From contig NZ_WHIW01000012.1 of NCBI RefSeq assembly GCF_009295635.1, forward strand, positions 1-64,000: DNA of 64,000 nucleotides. The letters are read 5' to 3'. Positions 9,796 to 18,139 of the stretch are shown here, in pieces. Origin of the DNA: Alkalilimnicola sp. S0819 (GTDB lineage: Bacteria > Pseudomonadota > Gammaproteobacteria > Nitrococcales > WHIW01). The first letter of the stretch is position 1; each line of letters begins with the position of its first letter. The notes below the pieces were generated by a model. The model had not been told where the DNA came from and did no database searches. It worked only from the letters and a program-made list of their open reading frames with translations. The position numbers and the translations under genes are program-made.

Positions 9796-10629
9796 ATGGG
9801 CAAGCAGTATCTGATCGCCGATGACGGGGTGCGCATCCCCGTGCACGTGGAGGGCAGCGGCCCGCCGCTGGTGGCCCTGCCTGGCTGGACCGGCAGTTGG
9901 CAGGATTGGGGCCCGGCCGCCGAGGGGCTGCGCGAGCGGTTCACCTGCTATGCCTGGCACGCCCGCCCCTACCATGCCGACAATGGCGATATCGGCCGCA
10001 TGGCCATGGATCTGCACAATCTGCTGGCGCAGTTCGAGCTGGAGAAGCCCGTGTTGCTGGGCCATTCCATGGGGGCGGTGAACGCCTGGGAATACATTCG
10101 CCGCTACGGCGATGGGGCCTTCTCGAAGCTGGCGCTGATCGATATGTCGCCGAAGCTGCTGGTGGGCGACGACTGGTCCATGGGCCTGTGGGGGCGCTTC
10201 ACCGCCGAGGAGAACGCCCGCTTCATCCAGGCCTGTCGCGAGGATTTCGCCGAAGCCGTGATCGATCTCATCGCCCACAGCCGGGTGGCGCTGCAGGGCA
10301 GCGGGCCGGGCATTCCGAAGGACATTCTGCTGGCCCGGCGCCGGCGGCTGGAAAAGCTGGCCGGCGAGCGCTGGATCACGGCCTGGCAGAGTTTCGTGGG
10401 CGAGGATTACCGCCCGGTCCTGCCGCGTATCACGATCCCCACCTTCTGTGCCTTCGGCGCCAAGAGTGCCTACTATGGCCCGGCGGTGGCGGAATACGTG
10501 GCGGGGCAGATTCCCCACAGCCACCTGGTCATTTATCCGGAGGCGGGCCACGGCCCGCATGTGGAAGCCGCTGAGCAATTCCTCGCCGATCTGGACGCCT
10601 TTCTGGCGACGACAGGCTCGGCGGCCTGA
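9796..10629 (+). CDS. Alpha/beta hydrolase
   Basis: This 277-aa alpha/beta hydrolase has the nucleophile elbow GHSMG (in LLGHSMGAVNAWEY), an oxyanion segment ALPGWTGSWQDWG and the catalytic His in EAGHGPHVE. The usual acid after strand 7 is not seen; the corresponding segment reads FCAFGAKSAYYGP. The best candidate acid is the Asp in LIDMSPK after strand 6, as in haloalkane dehalogenase-like enzymes. ATG 9796 follows AGGTGACG, so I prefer it to the upstream in-frame codons. Substrate unknown. purE follows after 42 nt. Confidence 0.85.
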   Translation: MGKQYLIADDGVRIPVHVEGSGPPLVALPGWTGSWQDWGPAAEGLRERFTCYAWHARPYHADNGDIGRMAMDLHNLLAQFELEKPVLLGHSMGAVNAWEYIRRYGDGAFSKLALIDMSPKLLVGDDWSMGLWGRFTAEENARFIQACREDFAEAVIDLIAHSRVALQGSGPGIPKDILLARRRRLEKLAGERWITAWQSFVGEDYRPVLPRITIPTFCAFGAKSAYYGPAVAEYVAGQIPHSHLVIYPEAGHGPHVEAAEQFLADLDAFLATTGSAA

Positions 10630-10671
10630 GGCCGACGGTGCTAAAATAACGCGTTTTTCGGGAGCATGACG

Positions 10672-11163
10672 ATGAGCGAGCAGCAGCCCCTGGTCGGGGT
10701 GATCATGGGCAGCAAGTCTGACTGGGACACCATGCGCGCCGCGCGCGAGGTGCTGGAGGAATTCGGCGTGGCCCACGAGTGCCGCGTGGTCTCCGCCCAT
10801 CGCACCCCGCAGCTGATGAACCAGTACGCCGCCGAGGCCGTGGACCGTGGGCTCAAGGTCATCATCGCCGGAGCGGGCGGTGCCGCCCATCTGCCGGGCA
10901 TGGTGGCCGCCCAGACCACCCTGCCGGTGCTGGGCGTGCCGGTGCAGAGCAAGGCGCTCAAGGGGCTGGATTCGCTGCTCTCCATCGTCCAGATGCCCGG
11001 CGGCGTGCCGGTGGCCACCCTGGCCATCGGCCAGGCCGGTGCCCGCAACGCCGGGCTGCTGGCCGTGTCCATTCTCGCCAACGAAGACCCGGCCCTGCGC
11101 GAGAAGCTGGATGCCTTCCGCCGCGCCCAGGCCGAGAAAGTCATGGGGGACAGCCTTGAATAA
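10672..11163 (+). CDS. purE: N5-carboxyaminoimidazole ribonucleotide mutase PurE
   Basis: This enzyme converts N5-CAIR to CAIR in de novo purine synthesis. The 163-aa class I PurE shows [13 protein letters not shown] and SAHRTPQLM (active-site His), then the glycine-rich [16 protein letters not shown]. The start is ATG 10672, 7 nt after GGGAG; ATG 10666 sits too close to that site. A TAAAAT -10-like box lies at 10642-10647. purK begins inside its last codons, giving the standard purEK operon. Confidence 0.96.
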   Translation: MSEQQPLVGVIMGSKSDWDTMRAAREVLEEFGVAHECRVVSAHRTPQLMNQYAAEAVDRGLKVIIAGAGGAAHLPGMVAAQTTLPVLGVPVQSKALKGLDSLLSIVQMPGGVPVATLAIGQAGARNAGLLAVSILANEDPALREKLDAFRRAQAEKVMGDSLE

Positions 11164-12307
11164 GCGCGCCCCCACGAAACCCATCCTGCCCGGCGCCACC
11201 CTCGGTGTGCTCGGCAGCGGGCAGCTCGGTCGCATGCTGGCCGTGGCCGCCCGGCGCATGGGCTACAAACTGCACACCTACTCCCCGGACCAGGGCACGC
11301 CCACCGGGCAACTGGCCGATCGGGAAGTGGCCGCTCCCTACGAGGATCTGGACGCGCTGGCGGACTTTGCCCGCGGCGTGGACGTGATCAGCTTCGAGTT
11401 CGAGAACGTACCCTACGCCGCCACCGAATGCGTGGCGCAGTACGTGCCGGTGCGCCCGCGGGGCGAGGTGCTGCACACCGCCCAGCACCGGCTGCGAGAG
11501 AAGACCTTTCTGCGCGAGCACGGCTTTCCCACCGCGCCCTGGCGCAAGGTGAACAGCCTGGAGGCCCTGCACCGGGCGGTGGCCGAGATCGGCGCACCCG
11601 CGGTGCTGAAGACCGCGGGCTTTGGTTACGACGGCAAGGGCCAGGCGAAACTGCGCGCCCCCGAAGGCGCCGAGGCCGCCTGGCGGGCGATTGGTGAAAC
11701 CGAGGCGGTGCTGGAGGGTTTCATCGACTTCGAGATGGAAGTCTCGGTGGTGGCCGCCCGGGGGCTGGATGGCGAGTTCGTGCATTACGGCGTGCTGGAG
11801 AACCAGCACCACAACCATATCCTGGACGTGACCATCCCCGATGCCGAGCTGCCCCCCGAGCTGCGTGAGCGCGCCGTGGAGGTCGCCCGCGGCATCCTGG
11901 AGCAGCTCGACGTGGTGGGCGTGCTGTGCGTGGAGTTCTTCGTCACCCGCACCGGCGAGCTGCTGGTCAACGAGCTCGCCCCCCGGCCCCACAACTCCGG
12001 GCATTTCACCTTCGATGCCAGCGTCACCAGCCAGTTCGAGCAGCAGCTGCGCGCCGCCTGCGGGCTGCCGCTGGGTTCCACCACGCTGCTGCGCCCGGCG
12101 GCCATGGTCAATCTGCTCGGCGATCTGTGGAACGATGGCGAGCCGAACTGGGCCGCGGCGCTCGCCGACCCGGACGTGAAGCTGCACCTCTACGGCAAGG
12201 CCGCCGCCCGCCCCGGACGCAAGATGGGGCACATTACCGCCTTCGGTAACGATCGTATGGATGCCCGTGCTCGTGCCTTGGCGGCTCGGGCGCGGTTGGC
12301 TGGATAG
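11156..12307 (+). CDS. purK: N5-carboxyaminoimidazole ribonucleotide synthase PurK
   Basis: PurK uses ATP and bicarbonate to carboxylate AIR to N5-CAIR for PurE. The 383-aa ATP-grasp protein begins with the Rossmann-like [19 protein letters not shown] and carries [12 protein letters not shown] and the metal-binding [14 protein letters not shown]. No ATG precedes the conserved N terminus. The start is therefore TTG 11156, with GGGGGA 5 nt upstream, overlapping purE by 8 nt. A palindromic CAGAGG element begins 7 nt after the stop. Confidence 0.94.
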   Translation: MNKRAPTKPILPGATLGVLGSGQLGRMLAVAARRMGYKLHTYSPDQGTPTGQLADREVAAPYEDLDALADFARGVDVISFEFENVPYAATECVAQYVPVRPRGEVLHTAQHRLREKTFLREHGFPTAPWRKVNSLEALHRAVAEIGAPAVLKTAGFGYDGKGQAKLRAPEGAEAAWRAIGETEAVLEGFIDFEMEVSVVAARGLDGEFVHYGVLENQHHNHILDVTIPDAELPPELRERAVEVARGILEQLDVVGVLCVEFFVTRTGELLVNELAPRPHNSGHFTFDASVTSQFEQQLRAACGLPLGSTTLLRPAAMVNLLGDLWNDGEPNWAAALADPDVKLHLYGKAAARPGRKMGHITAFGNDRMDARARALAARARLAG

Positions 12308-12314
12308 GTTTTTT

Positions 12315-12483
12315 ACCGCGGAGGCGCAGAGGACGCAGAGCTAAAGGCAATAACCACAGAGGCATGGAGTCACAGAGGGTCACAGAGTCGGGACTGTTCA
12401 AGAAGTGACTTCCTTCTTCCTCTGTGAAACCTCTGCGTCTCTGTGGTGATATCTCTTCTCCGCGTCCTCTGCGCCTCTGCGGT
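12315..12483. repeat. Nested CAGAGG palindromic element, copy a
   Basis: The outer arms (12315-12340 and 12458-12483) begin ACCGCGGAGGCGCAGAGG and pair at 24 of 26 positions. Inner arms (12353 onward and 12419-12447) are of the CACAGAGG type. The whole is about 170 bp and nearly the same as copy b on the other side of rdgC. It has internal ~9-nt periodicity. No coding potential is supported. Confidence 0.9.
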
Positions 12484-12518
12484 TCATCCCCCTTTGTCAC
12501 ACAAGGACCCCAACAACC

Positions 12519-13430
12519 ATGTGGTTCAAGAATCTCTGTGCCTATCGCCTGCAGGAAGCCTTCACCCTGGAGGCCGAGGCGCTGGAAGAAAAGCTCGCCA
12601 CCAAGGGCTTCGAGCCCTGCGGCCGTATCGACCTCAACAGCCAGGGCTGGGTCTCGCCGCTGGGGGCCGAGGGCGAGATGCTGGTGCACGTCACCAACGG
12701 TTATCTGATGCTCTGCCTCAAGGAGGAGAGCAAGATCCTGCCCGCCTCCGTGGTGCGCGAGGGCGTGCAGGAGCGCGTCGCCGAGCGCGAGGAGAAGGAG
12801 CAGCGCAAGGTGCGCAAGAAGGAGCGCGACCAGCTGCGCGACGAGGTGACGCTCGAGCTGCTGCCCCGGGCCTTCACCCGCAGCAAGCACATCTATGGCT
12901 ATATCGACCCGAAGGACGGCTGGCTGGTGATCGACGCGGCCAGCTGGAAGCAGGCCGAGGCCTTCAGCGAATTCCTGCGCGAGACCCTGGGCAGCCTGCC
13001 CATCGCCCCGCCGGTGACGGTGGACGCCCCCCAGGCGATCATGACCGATTGGGTGGCCAAGGATCAGCCTCCGGCCGATGTGGAGCTGGGCGAAGAGGCC
13101 GTGTTCGAGGACCCGCGCACCGAAGGCTGCGAGATCCGCTGCAAGCGCCAGGACCTGCAGGCCGACGAGATCAAGGGCCACATTACTTCCGGCAAGCACA
13201 TCCGCCGCCTGGGCGTGAGCTGGGATCAGCGCCTGTCCTGCGTGCTGGACGCCGACTACTCGGTCAAGCGCCTGAAATTCTCCGACCTGGTACAGGAAGA
13301 GCTGGGCGACCGTGACCCGGAAAGCGCCGCCGAACGCTTTGACCTGGACTTCGCCATCCTCAGCCTGGAACTGAGCCGCTTCCTGCCGCGGCTGATGGCG
13401 ATGTTCGGGGGGGAGGAAGCTCGGGGCTGA
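12519..13430 (+). CDS. rdgC: Recombination-associated protein RdgC
   Basis: RdgC is a nucleoid-associated DNA-binding protein that forms a ring around duplex DNA and inhibits RecA-promoted recombination. At 303 aa it has the family length and begins with the typical MWFKNLCAYRL. The central basic, glutamate-rich helix (EREEKEQRKVRKKERDQLRD) is followed by the conserved LLPRAFTRSKHIYGYIDPK. It is bracketed by two near-identical nested CAGAGG palindromes (copies a and b) in the same orientation. Its neighbours purK and the PHA genes are unrelated in function. Confidence 0.95.
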   Translation: MWFKNLCAYRLQEAFTLEAEALEEKLATKGFEPCGRIDLNSQGWVSPLGAEGEMLVHVTNGYLMLCLKEESKILPASVVREGVQERVAEREEKEQRKVRKKERDQLRDEVTLELLPRAFTRSKHIYGYIDPKDGWLVIDAASWKQAEAFSEFLRETLGSLPIAPPVTVDAPQAIMTDWVAKDQPPADVELGEEAVFEDPRTEGCEIRCKRQDLQADEIKGHITSGKHIRRLGVSWDQRLSCVLDADYSVKRLKFSDLVQEELGDRDPESAAERFDLDFAILSLELSRFLPRLMAMFGGEEARG

Positions 13431-13441
13431 ACAGGGTTTTT

Positions 13442-13604
13442 ACCGCAGAGGCGCAGAGGACGCAGAGTTAAAGGCAATAACCACAGAGGCACAGAGGGTC
13501 ACAGAGAATCACAGAGGCGAGACGGTTCAAAAAGTGACGTCCCTCTTCCTCTGTGAAACCTCTGTGTCTCTGTGGTGATCTCTCTTCTCTGCGTCCTCTG
13601 CGGT
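13442..13604. repeat. Nested CAGAGG palindromic element, copy b
   Basis: This element begins 11 nt after the rdgC stop. It repeats copy a almost base for base, including the spacer TAAAGGCAATAACCACAGAG, with substitutions in the loop. Its right outer arm lacks 8 nt present in copy a. Copies a and b lie 1127 bp apart in the same orientation. Confidence 0.9.
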
Positions 13605-13633
13605 CAATCACGTTTTATCGGGAGACGACATCC

Positions 13634-14065
13634 ATGGACACCCTGCACGGTTACTACTTCGAGGACCTGACGGAAGGCCAGAGTGCTTCTTTCAGCAAGA
13701 CCCTCACCGAAGCCGACGTCACCCTGTTCGCCGGGGTCACCGGCGACTTCAACCCGGTGCACATCAACGAGGAGTTCGCCGCCGCCTCGCCCTTCAAGGG
13801 CCGGATCTGTCACGGCATGCTCACCGCCGGGCTGATCTCCACCGTGCTGGGCATGAAACTGCCCGGGCCGGGCTGCATCTATGTCAGCCAGTCGCTGCGC
13901 TTCAAGGCGCCGGTGCGCATCGGTGACACCGCCACCGCCCGGGTGACGGTCAAGGAGCTCAAGCCCGCCCGGCGCATGGCGGTGCTGGAGACCGTGTGCC
14001 TGGTCGGCGGGCGCAAGGTGCTGGAGGGCGAGGCGGTGGTCATGGTGGATGCCCGCCCGGCATGA
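13634..14065 (+). CDS. MaoC-family (R)-specific enoyl-CoA hydratase
   Basis: This 143-aa single hot-dog-fold hydratase interconverts crotonyl-CoA-type enoyl-CoA and (R)-3-hydroxyacyl-CoA, the PHA precursor. The hydratase-2 motif GDFNPVHINEEFA carries the catalytic Asp38 and His43. The PhaJ-like tail (YVSQSLRFKAPVRIGDTATARV) is complete. ATG 13634 has GGGAG upstream, and the earlier frame lies in element b. phaC follows after a 98-nt gap, so supply of monomers to PhaC is the likely role. Confidence 0.9.
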   Translation: MDTLHGYYFEDLTEGQSASFSKTLTEADVTLFAGVTGDFNPVHINEEFAAASPFKGRICHGMLTAGLISTVLGMKLPGPGCIYVSQSLRFKAPVRIGDTATARVTVKELKPARRMAVLETVCLVGGRKVLEGEAVVMVDARPA

Positions 14066-14085
14066 TCTGAATCAATAATCACCTC

Positions 14086-14110
14086 GGGGGGCATGGTTAA
14101 ACTTGCCCCC
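14086..14110 (+). other. Hairpin between maoC and phaC
   Basis: A GGGGGCA / TGCCCCC stem with a 10-nt loop (TGGTTAAACT) lies in the gap before phaC. There is no T-run, so it may be a weak attenuator or processing site rather than a terminator. This is a structural observation only. Confidence 0.35.
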
Positions 14111-14163
14111 ATGGCCTGCCGGCCCTAGTACTGAGGCAGGGCGCCAAGACACGGAGGTGAGCG

Positions 14164-15909
14164 ATGTTCCGGTCCCTGCTCGGATCCCACGACAGCGCCG
14201 AAGTGCATCCGCTGGATCGCGCGCTGCACGGGGGTCTGGGCCGCTTCACCCGGGGGCTGTCGCCGGTGGCGCTCTATATGGCCTGGCTGGATTGGGCCGT
14301 GCATCTGGCCAGCTACCCGGGCAAGCAATGCGATCTGGTCGAGCGGGCCATGGGCAAACACGCCCGTTTCGCGGTGTACGCCATGAGTCATCGCGCCTGC
14401 GGCCCCGATCACTGCGTGAAGCCCAAGGCCGGGGACCACCGCTTCGATGCGCCGGAATGGCAGCATTGGCCCTTCAACCTCGTCCACCAGGGTTTTCTGC
14501 TCAGCCAGGAATGGTGGGAAAGCGCCACCACCAATGTGCGCGGCGTGCAATCCCACAACGAGGCCGTGGTGCACTTCGTCGGCCGCCAGATGCTGGACGT
14601 GCTCTCGCCCTCCAATTATCTGTTCACCAACCCGGAAGTGCTGCGCCGTACCTTCGAGGAGCGGGGCATGAACCTGCTGCGCGGCTGGCGCAATTTTCTG
14701 GAGGATCAGGAATACCGCTACAGCGGCGAGGGCGTGCCGGGGCGCGAGAACTTTCCCGTGGGCGAGGTGCTGGCCGCGACCCCCGGCAAGGTGGTGTACC
14801 GCAATCAATTGATGGAACTGATCCAGTACCGGCCAGCCACCGACAAGGTCCACCCGGAGCCGGTTCTCATCGTGCCGGCCTGGATCATGAAGTACTACAT
14901 CCTCGATCTGCGTCCGGGCAAATCCCTCATCGAGTACCTGGTGGCCCAGGGGCACACGGTGTTCGCCATCTCCTGGAAGAATCCGGGCCCCGAGGAGCGG
15001 GACTTCGGCATGGACGACTATCGCCGCCTGGGGGTGATGGCCGCCCTGGATGCGGTGGGCGCCATCGTCCCCGAGCGCAAGGTGCATGCCCTGGGTTATT
15101 GCCTGGGCGGAACGCTGCTCAGCATTGCCGCCGCCGCCATGGCGCGGGATGGCGATGAGCGTCTGAAAACCATGACCCTGCTGGCCGCCCAGATCGATTT
15201 TCGCGAGCCCGGTGAGCTGGACCTGTTCATCGACGAGAGCCAGCTGGCGTTCCTGGAGGACACCATGTGGCGCCAGGGCTACCTCGGCACAGACCAGATG
15301 GCGGGCGCCTTCCGGCTGTTGCGCTCCCAGGATTTGATCTGGTCGCGCATGGTGCGTAATTATCTGATGGGTGAACGGGAGAAGCTTTTCGACCTGATGG
15401 CCTGGAATGCCGACGCCACCCGCCTGCCCTATCGCATGCACAGCGAATACCTGCACCGGCTGTTCCTGCACAACGACCTCGTGGAGGGGCGCTATGATGT
15501 GGACGGCGAGCCCATCCATTTCGGCGACATACAGGTGCCGATCTTCGCCGTGGGCACGGTGAGCGACCATGTGGCTCCCTGGGCCTCTACCTACAAGGTG
15601 AACCGTTTCGCCCGCACCGAGGTGACCTACCTGCTCACCTCCGGCGGACACAACGCCGGCATCGTTACCCGCCCGGGCCACCCGCGGCGTCAGTACCAAT
15701 GCCATACGCGACATCCCCGGGAGCCGTTCATCCACCACGATCAGTTTCGCAGGGAGATGGAGCGCCACCGGGGTTCCTGGTGGCCAGCCTGGCAGGGCTG
15801 GCTGGCCAAGCGCTCCGGTCAGCCGGTCAAGCACCCGGCCATGGGCGCGCCCGACGCGGGTTACCGGCCTCTGGCCGATGCCCCCGGCGAGTACGTTCTC
15901 GAACAATAA
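14164..15909 (+). CDS. phaC: Class I polyhydroxyalkanoate synthase PhaC
   Basis: PhaC polymerises (R)-3-hydroxyacyl-CoA on granule surfaces. The 581-aa protein has the N-terminal PhaC domain (residues about 80-250) and an alpha/beta hydrolase core with the lipase-like box GYCLGG. The catalytic triad is C313, D468 (in SDHVAPW) and H496 (in GGHNAG). The length and single-subunit layout fit class I rather than the PhaE-dependent class III. GGAGGTGAGCG precedes ATG 14164. Next comes an enoyl reductase, then a phosphotransacylase fusion and a kinase, all on the same strand. No phasin, phaA or phaB is in the window. Confidence 0.95.
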   Translation: MFRSLLGSHDSAEVHPLDRALHGGLGRFTRGLSPVALYMAWLDWAVHLASYPGKQCDLVERAMGKHARFAVYAMSHRACGPDHCVKPKAGDHRFDAPEWQHWPFNLVHQGFLLSQEWWESATTNVRGVQSHNEAVVHFVGRQMLDVLSPSNYLFTNPEVLRRTFEERGMNLLRGWRNFLEDQEYRYSGEGVPGRENFPVGEVLAATPGKVVYRNQLMELIQYRPATDKVHPEPVLIVPAWIMKYYILDLRPGKSLIEYLVAQGHTVFAISWKNPGPEERDFGMDDYRRLGVMAALDAVGAIVPERKVHALGYCLGGTLLSIAAAAMARDGDERLKTMTLLAAQIDFREPGELDLFIDESQLAFLEDTMWRQGYLGTDQMAGAFRLLRSQDLIWSRMVRNYLMGEREKLFDLMAWNADATRLPYRMHSEYLHRLFLHNDLVEGRYDVDGEPIHFGDIQVPIFAVGTVSDHVAPWASTYKVNRFARTEVTYLLTSGGHNAGIVTRPGHPRRQYQCHTRHPREPFIHHDQFRREMERHRGSWWPAWQGWLAKRSGQPVKHPAMGAPDAGYRPLADAPGEYVLEQ

Positions 15910-15933
15910 GCAGCCATACAGGAAGCAGGAATC

Positions 15934-16707
15934 ATGTCGAAATTCGCGGACCTTTCCGGCAAGAAGGGGCTGGTGGTCGGTATCGCCAACCAGCAGTCCA
16001 TCGCCTACGCCTGCGCCCGGCATTTTCGCCAGCAGGGCGCGGAGCTGGCCGTCACCTACCTCAATGGCAAGGCCGAGCCCCACGTGAAGCCCCTGGCCGA
16101 TGAGTTGGAGGCCGCGCTGTTCCTGCCCTGCGACGTGCGTGAGCCCGGGCAGCTGGAGGCGGTGTTCGCGCGCATCGAACAGGAATGGGGCAAGCTCGAC
16201 TTCCTGCTGCACTCCATCGCCTTCGCCCCGCGGGAGGATCTGCACGGTCGGGTGGTGGATTGCTCCCAGGCCGGTTTCGCCCAGGCCATGGATGTCTCCT
16301 GCCACTCCTTCATCCGCATGGCGCATCTGGCCGAGCCGTTGATGAAAGACGGCGGCTCGCTGCTCACCGTGAGCTTCTACGGCGCGGAAAAGGTGGTGGA
16401 GAACTACAACCTCATGGGTCCGGTGAAGGCGGCGCTGGAGAGTAGCGTCAAATACATGGCCGCCGAACTCGGCCCACAGGGCATCCGGGTGCACGCGCTC
16501 TCCCCGGGGCCACTGCAGACCCGTGCCGCCTCGGGCATAGACCGTTTCGATGCGCTGATGGAAGAGACCGCGCGCCGCGCGCCCCAGCATCAGCTCGCCG
16601 ACATCAACGATGTGGGCGCCACCGCCGCCTTCCTGGTCAGCGACCACGCTCGCACCCTGACCGGCAACATCACCTACATCGATGCCGGCTACCACGTGGT
16701 GAGTTGA
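15934..16707 (+). CDS. FabI-type enoyl-[ACP/CoA] reductase
   Basis: This short-chain dehydrogenase of 257 aa has the FabI signature. The glycine-poor nucleotide motif is GIANQQSIAYACARHFRQQG, and the active-site Tyr-x6-Lys lies in ENYNLMGPVKAALESS. It reduces enoyl thioesters with NAD(P)H. The location between phaC and an acyl phosphotransferase rather than among fab genes suggests a specialised copy, perhaps acting on crotonyl-CoA. The primary fatty-acid synthesis FabI may be elsewhere. GGAAGCAGGAATC precedes the ATG. Confidence 0.88.
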   Translation: MSKFADLSGKKGLVVGIANQQSIAYACARHFRQQGAELAVTYLNGKAEPHVKPLADELEAALFLPCDVREPGQLEAVFARIEQEWGKLDFLLHSIAFAPREDLHGRVVDCSQAGFAQAMDVSCHSFIRMAHLAEPLMKDGGSLLTVSFYGAEKVVENYNLMGPVKAALESSVKYMAAELGPQGIRVHALSPGPLQTRAASGIDRFDALMEETARRAPQHQLADINDVGATAAFLVSDHARTLTGNITYIDAGYHVVS

Positions 16708-16744
16708 ATGGCGTAGCGAGCTATCCCCTTTTCAGAGCAACACC

Positions 16745-18139
16745 ATGAGTTACATAGAAAACTATCCCTACGATGAGCTGCAGCCCGGGTACAGCGCCGA
16801 GCTGACGGCACGGCTCACCCTGGATGAGCTGCGCCGGCTCGCCACCCGTGCCGCGGCGCTCAACCCCGGCCACATGGACGAGCAGTACGCGGGCAGCGAT
16901 CTGTTTTACCAGGGCATCAGCCCCACGCTCTGGGGCGGCGCGCTGCTCACCACCCTGATCGCGAGTGAACTGCCGGGTCCGGGCACGGAATTTCTGCAGG
17001 AGGATCTGCGTTACCTGCGTCCCTTTCAGCTCGGCGAGAGCGTGACCGCCGAGGTGCGGGTGCGCGAGAAGAACGGGGGCCGCGAAGTGCTGCTGGATTG
17101 TCTTTGCCGTGGCGAGGACGGCGAGGAGCTGGTGAGCGGCACCATCCGGGTGCGCGCGCCCGCCGAGAAGCTGCGCCGGGCGCGGGAAGCCCGCAACGGC
17201 CAGACCGGACGAGGGCGCCAGCTGCATCGCCTGCTGGAGCGCGCCCGGGAACTTTCCCCGGCTCGCACCGCCGTGGTCCACCCGGTGGATCATCACTCCT
17301 TCATGGGCGCCATCGAGGCGGCCCGCGAGGGCTTGATCGTGCCCATCCTGGTTGGCCCCGAGGCGAAGATCCGCGCCGTCGCCGAGCAAGAGGGCGTGGA
17401 TCTGGCCGACGTGGAGCTGATGGATGTCGAGCATAGCCACCAGGCCGCCGAGAAGGGGGTGGAGCTGTGCCGCGCGGGGGAGGCGGAGATCCTGATGAAG
17501 GGCGCGCTGCACACCGATGAACTGATGCGCGCGGTGCTGTTCAAGGAGCGCGGTCTGCGCACCGCCCGGCGCATGAGCCACGTGTGGTGCATGGACGTGC
17601 CCAGCTACCCCCGGCCGCTGTTCATCACCGATTCGGCACTGAACATCTACCCGGACCTGATGACCAAGGCGGACATCACCCAGAACGCCATCGAGCTGTG
17701 CCATGTGCTGGGCATAGAGCGGCCGAAGGTGGCTATCCTCTCCGCCACCGAGTCGGTGAACCCGGCGATCCCCTCCACCCTGGATGCGGCGGCGCTGTGC
17801 AAGATGGCCGACCGCGGCCAGATCACCGGCGGCCTGCTGGACGGCCCGCTGGCCTTCGACAACGCCATCTCGGAAGCCGCCGCCCGCACCAAGGGCATAC
17901 GCTCCGAGGTGGCGGGCCGGGCCGATATCCTGCTCGCCCCCGATCTGGAAGCGGCGAACATGCTGGGCAAGCAGCTGCATTATCTGGCCGACGCCGAGGC
18001 CGCCGGCATCGTCCTGGGGGCGCGGGTGCCCATTGTGCTCACCAGCCGTGCCGATGACGCCATGTCGCGCATGGCCGCCTGCGCCATTGCCCTGTTGCTG
18101 GCCGATGAGCGCAGCCGAAAGCTGGAGCTCAGCGCATGA
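16745..18139 (+). CDS. MaoC-phosphotransacylase fusion protein
   Basis: This 464-aa fusion has an N-terminal MaoC hot-dog domain (about 10-140) and a C-terminal PTA/PTB phosphotransacylase domain (about 165-464). The C-terminal part contains LMKGALHTDELMRAV and SATESVNPAIPSTLDA; it converts acyl-CoA and phosphate to acyl-phosphate. In the MaoC half the catalytic Asp is missing: position 38 is Ala (AALNPGHMDEQYA), though His43 is kept. Hydratase activity is therefore doubtful, and the domain may only bind acyl-CoA. It overlaps the kinase gene by ATGA, so the two act as a pair. Acetyl- versus butyryl-CoA preference cannot be read. Confidence 0.9.
   Translation: MSYIENYPYDELQPGYSAELTARLTLDELRRLATRAAALNPGHMDEQYAGSDLFYQGISPTLWGGALLTTLIASELPGPGTEFLQEDLRYLRPFQLGESVTAEVRVREKNGGREVLLDCLCRGEDGEELVSGTIRVRAPAEKLRRAREARNGQTGRGRQLHRLLERARELSPARTAVVHPVDHHSFMGAIEAAREGLIVPILVGPEAKIRAVAEQEGVDLADVELMDVEHSHQAAEKGVELCRAGEAEILMKGALHTDELMRAVLFKERGLRTARRMSHVWCMDVPSYPRPLFITDSALNIYPDLMTKADITQNAIELCHVLGIERPKVAILSATESVNPAIPSTLDAAALCKMADRGQITGGLLDGPLAFDNAISEAAARTKGIRSEVAGRADILLAPDLEAANMLGKQLHYLADAEAAGIVLGARVPIVLTSRADDAMSRMAACAIALLLADERSRKLELSA

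Noticed and set aside
9637-11259. Upstream extension of the small flagellar-like gene
   Set aside because: The frame is open to 11259 but runs antisense to purE and the hydrolase gene. Only the last 78 residues show family resemblance.
12315-13604. CRISPR array
   Set aside because: The CAGAGG units are contiguous 9-nt variants arranged as inverted arms, not direct repeats with unique spacers, and no cas genes are present.
14125-16695. 856-codon open frame antisense to phaC and fabI
   Set aside because: It lies opposite two genes with clear catalytic motifs, has no domain pattern, and such long antisense frames are common in GC-rich DNA.
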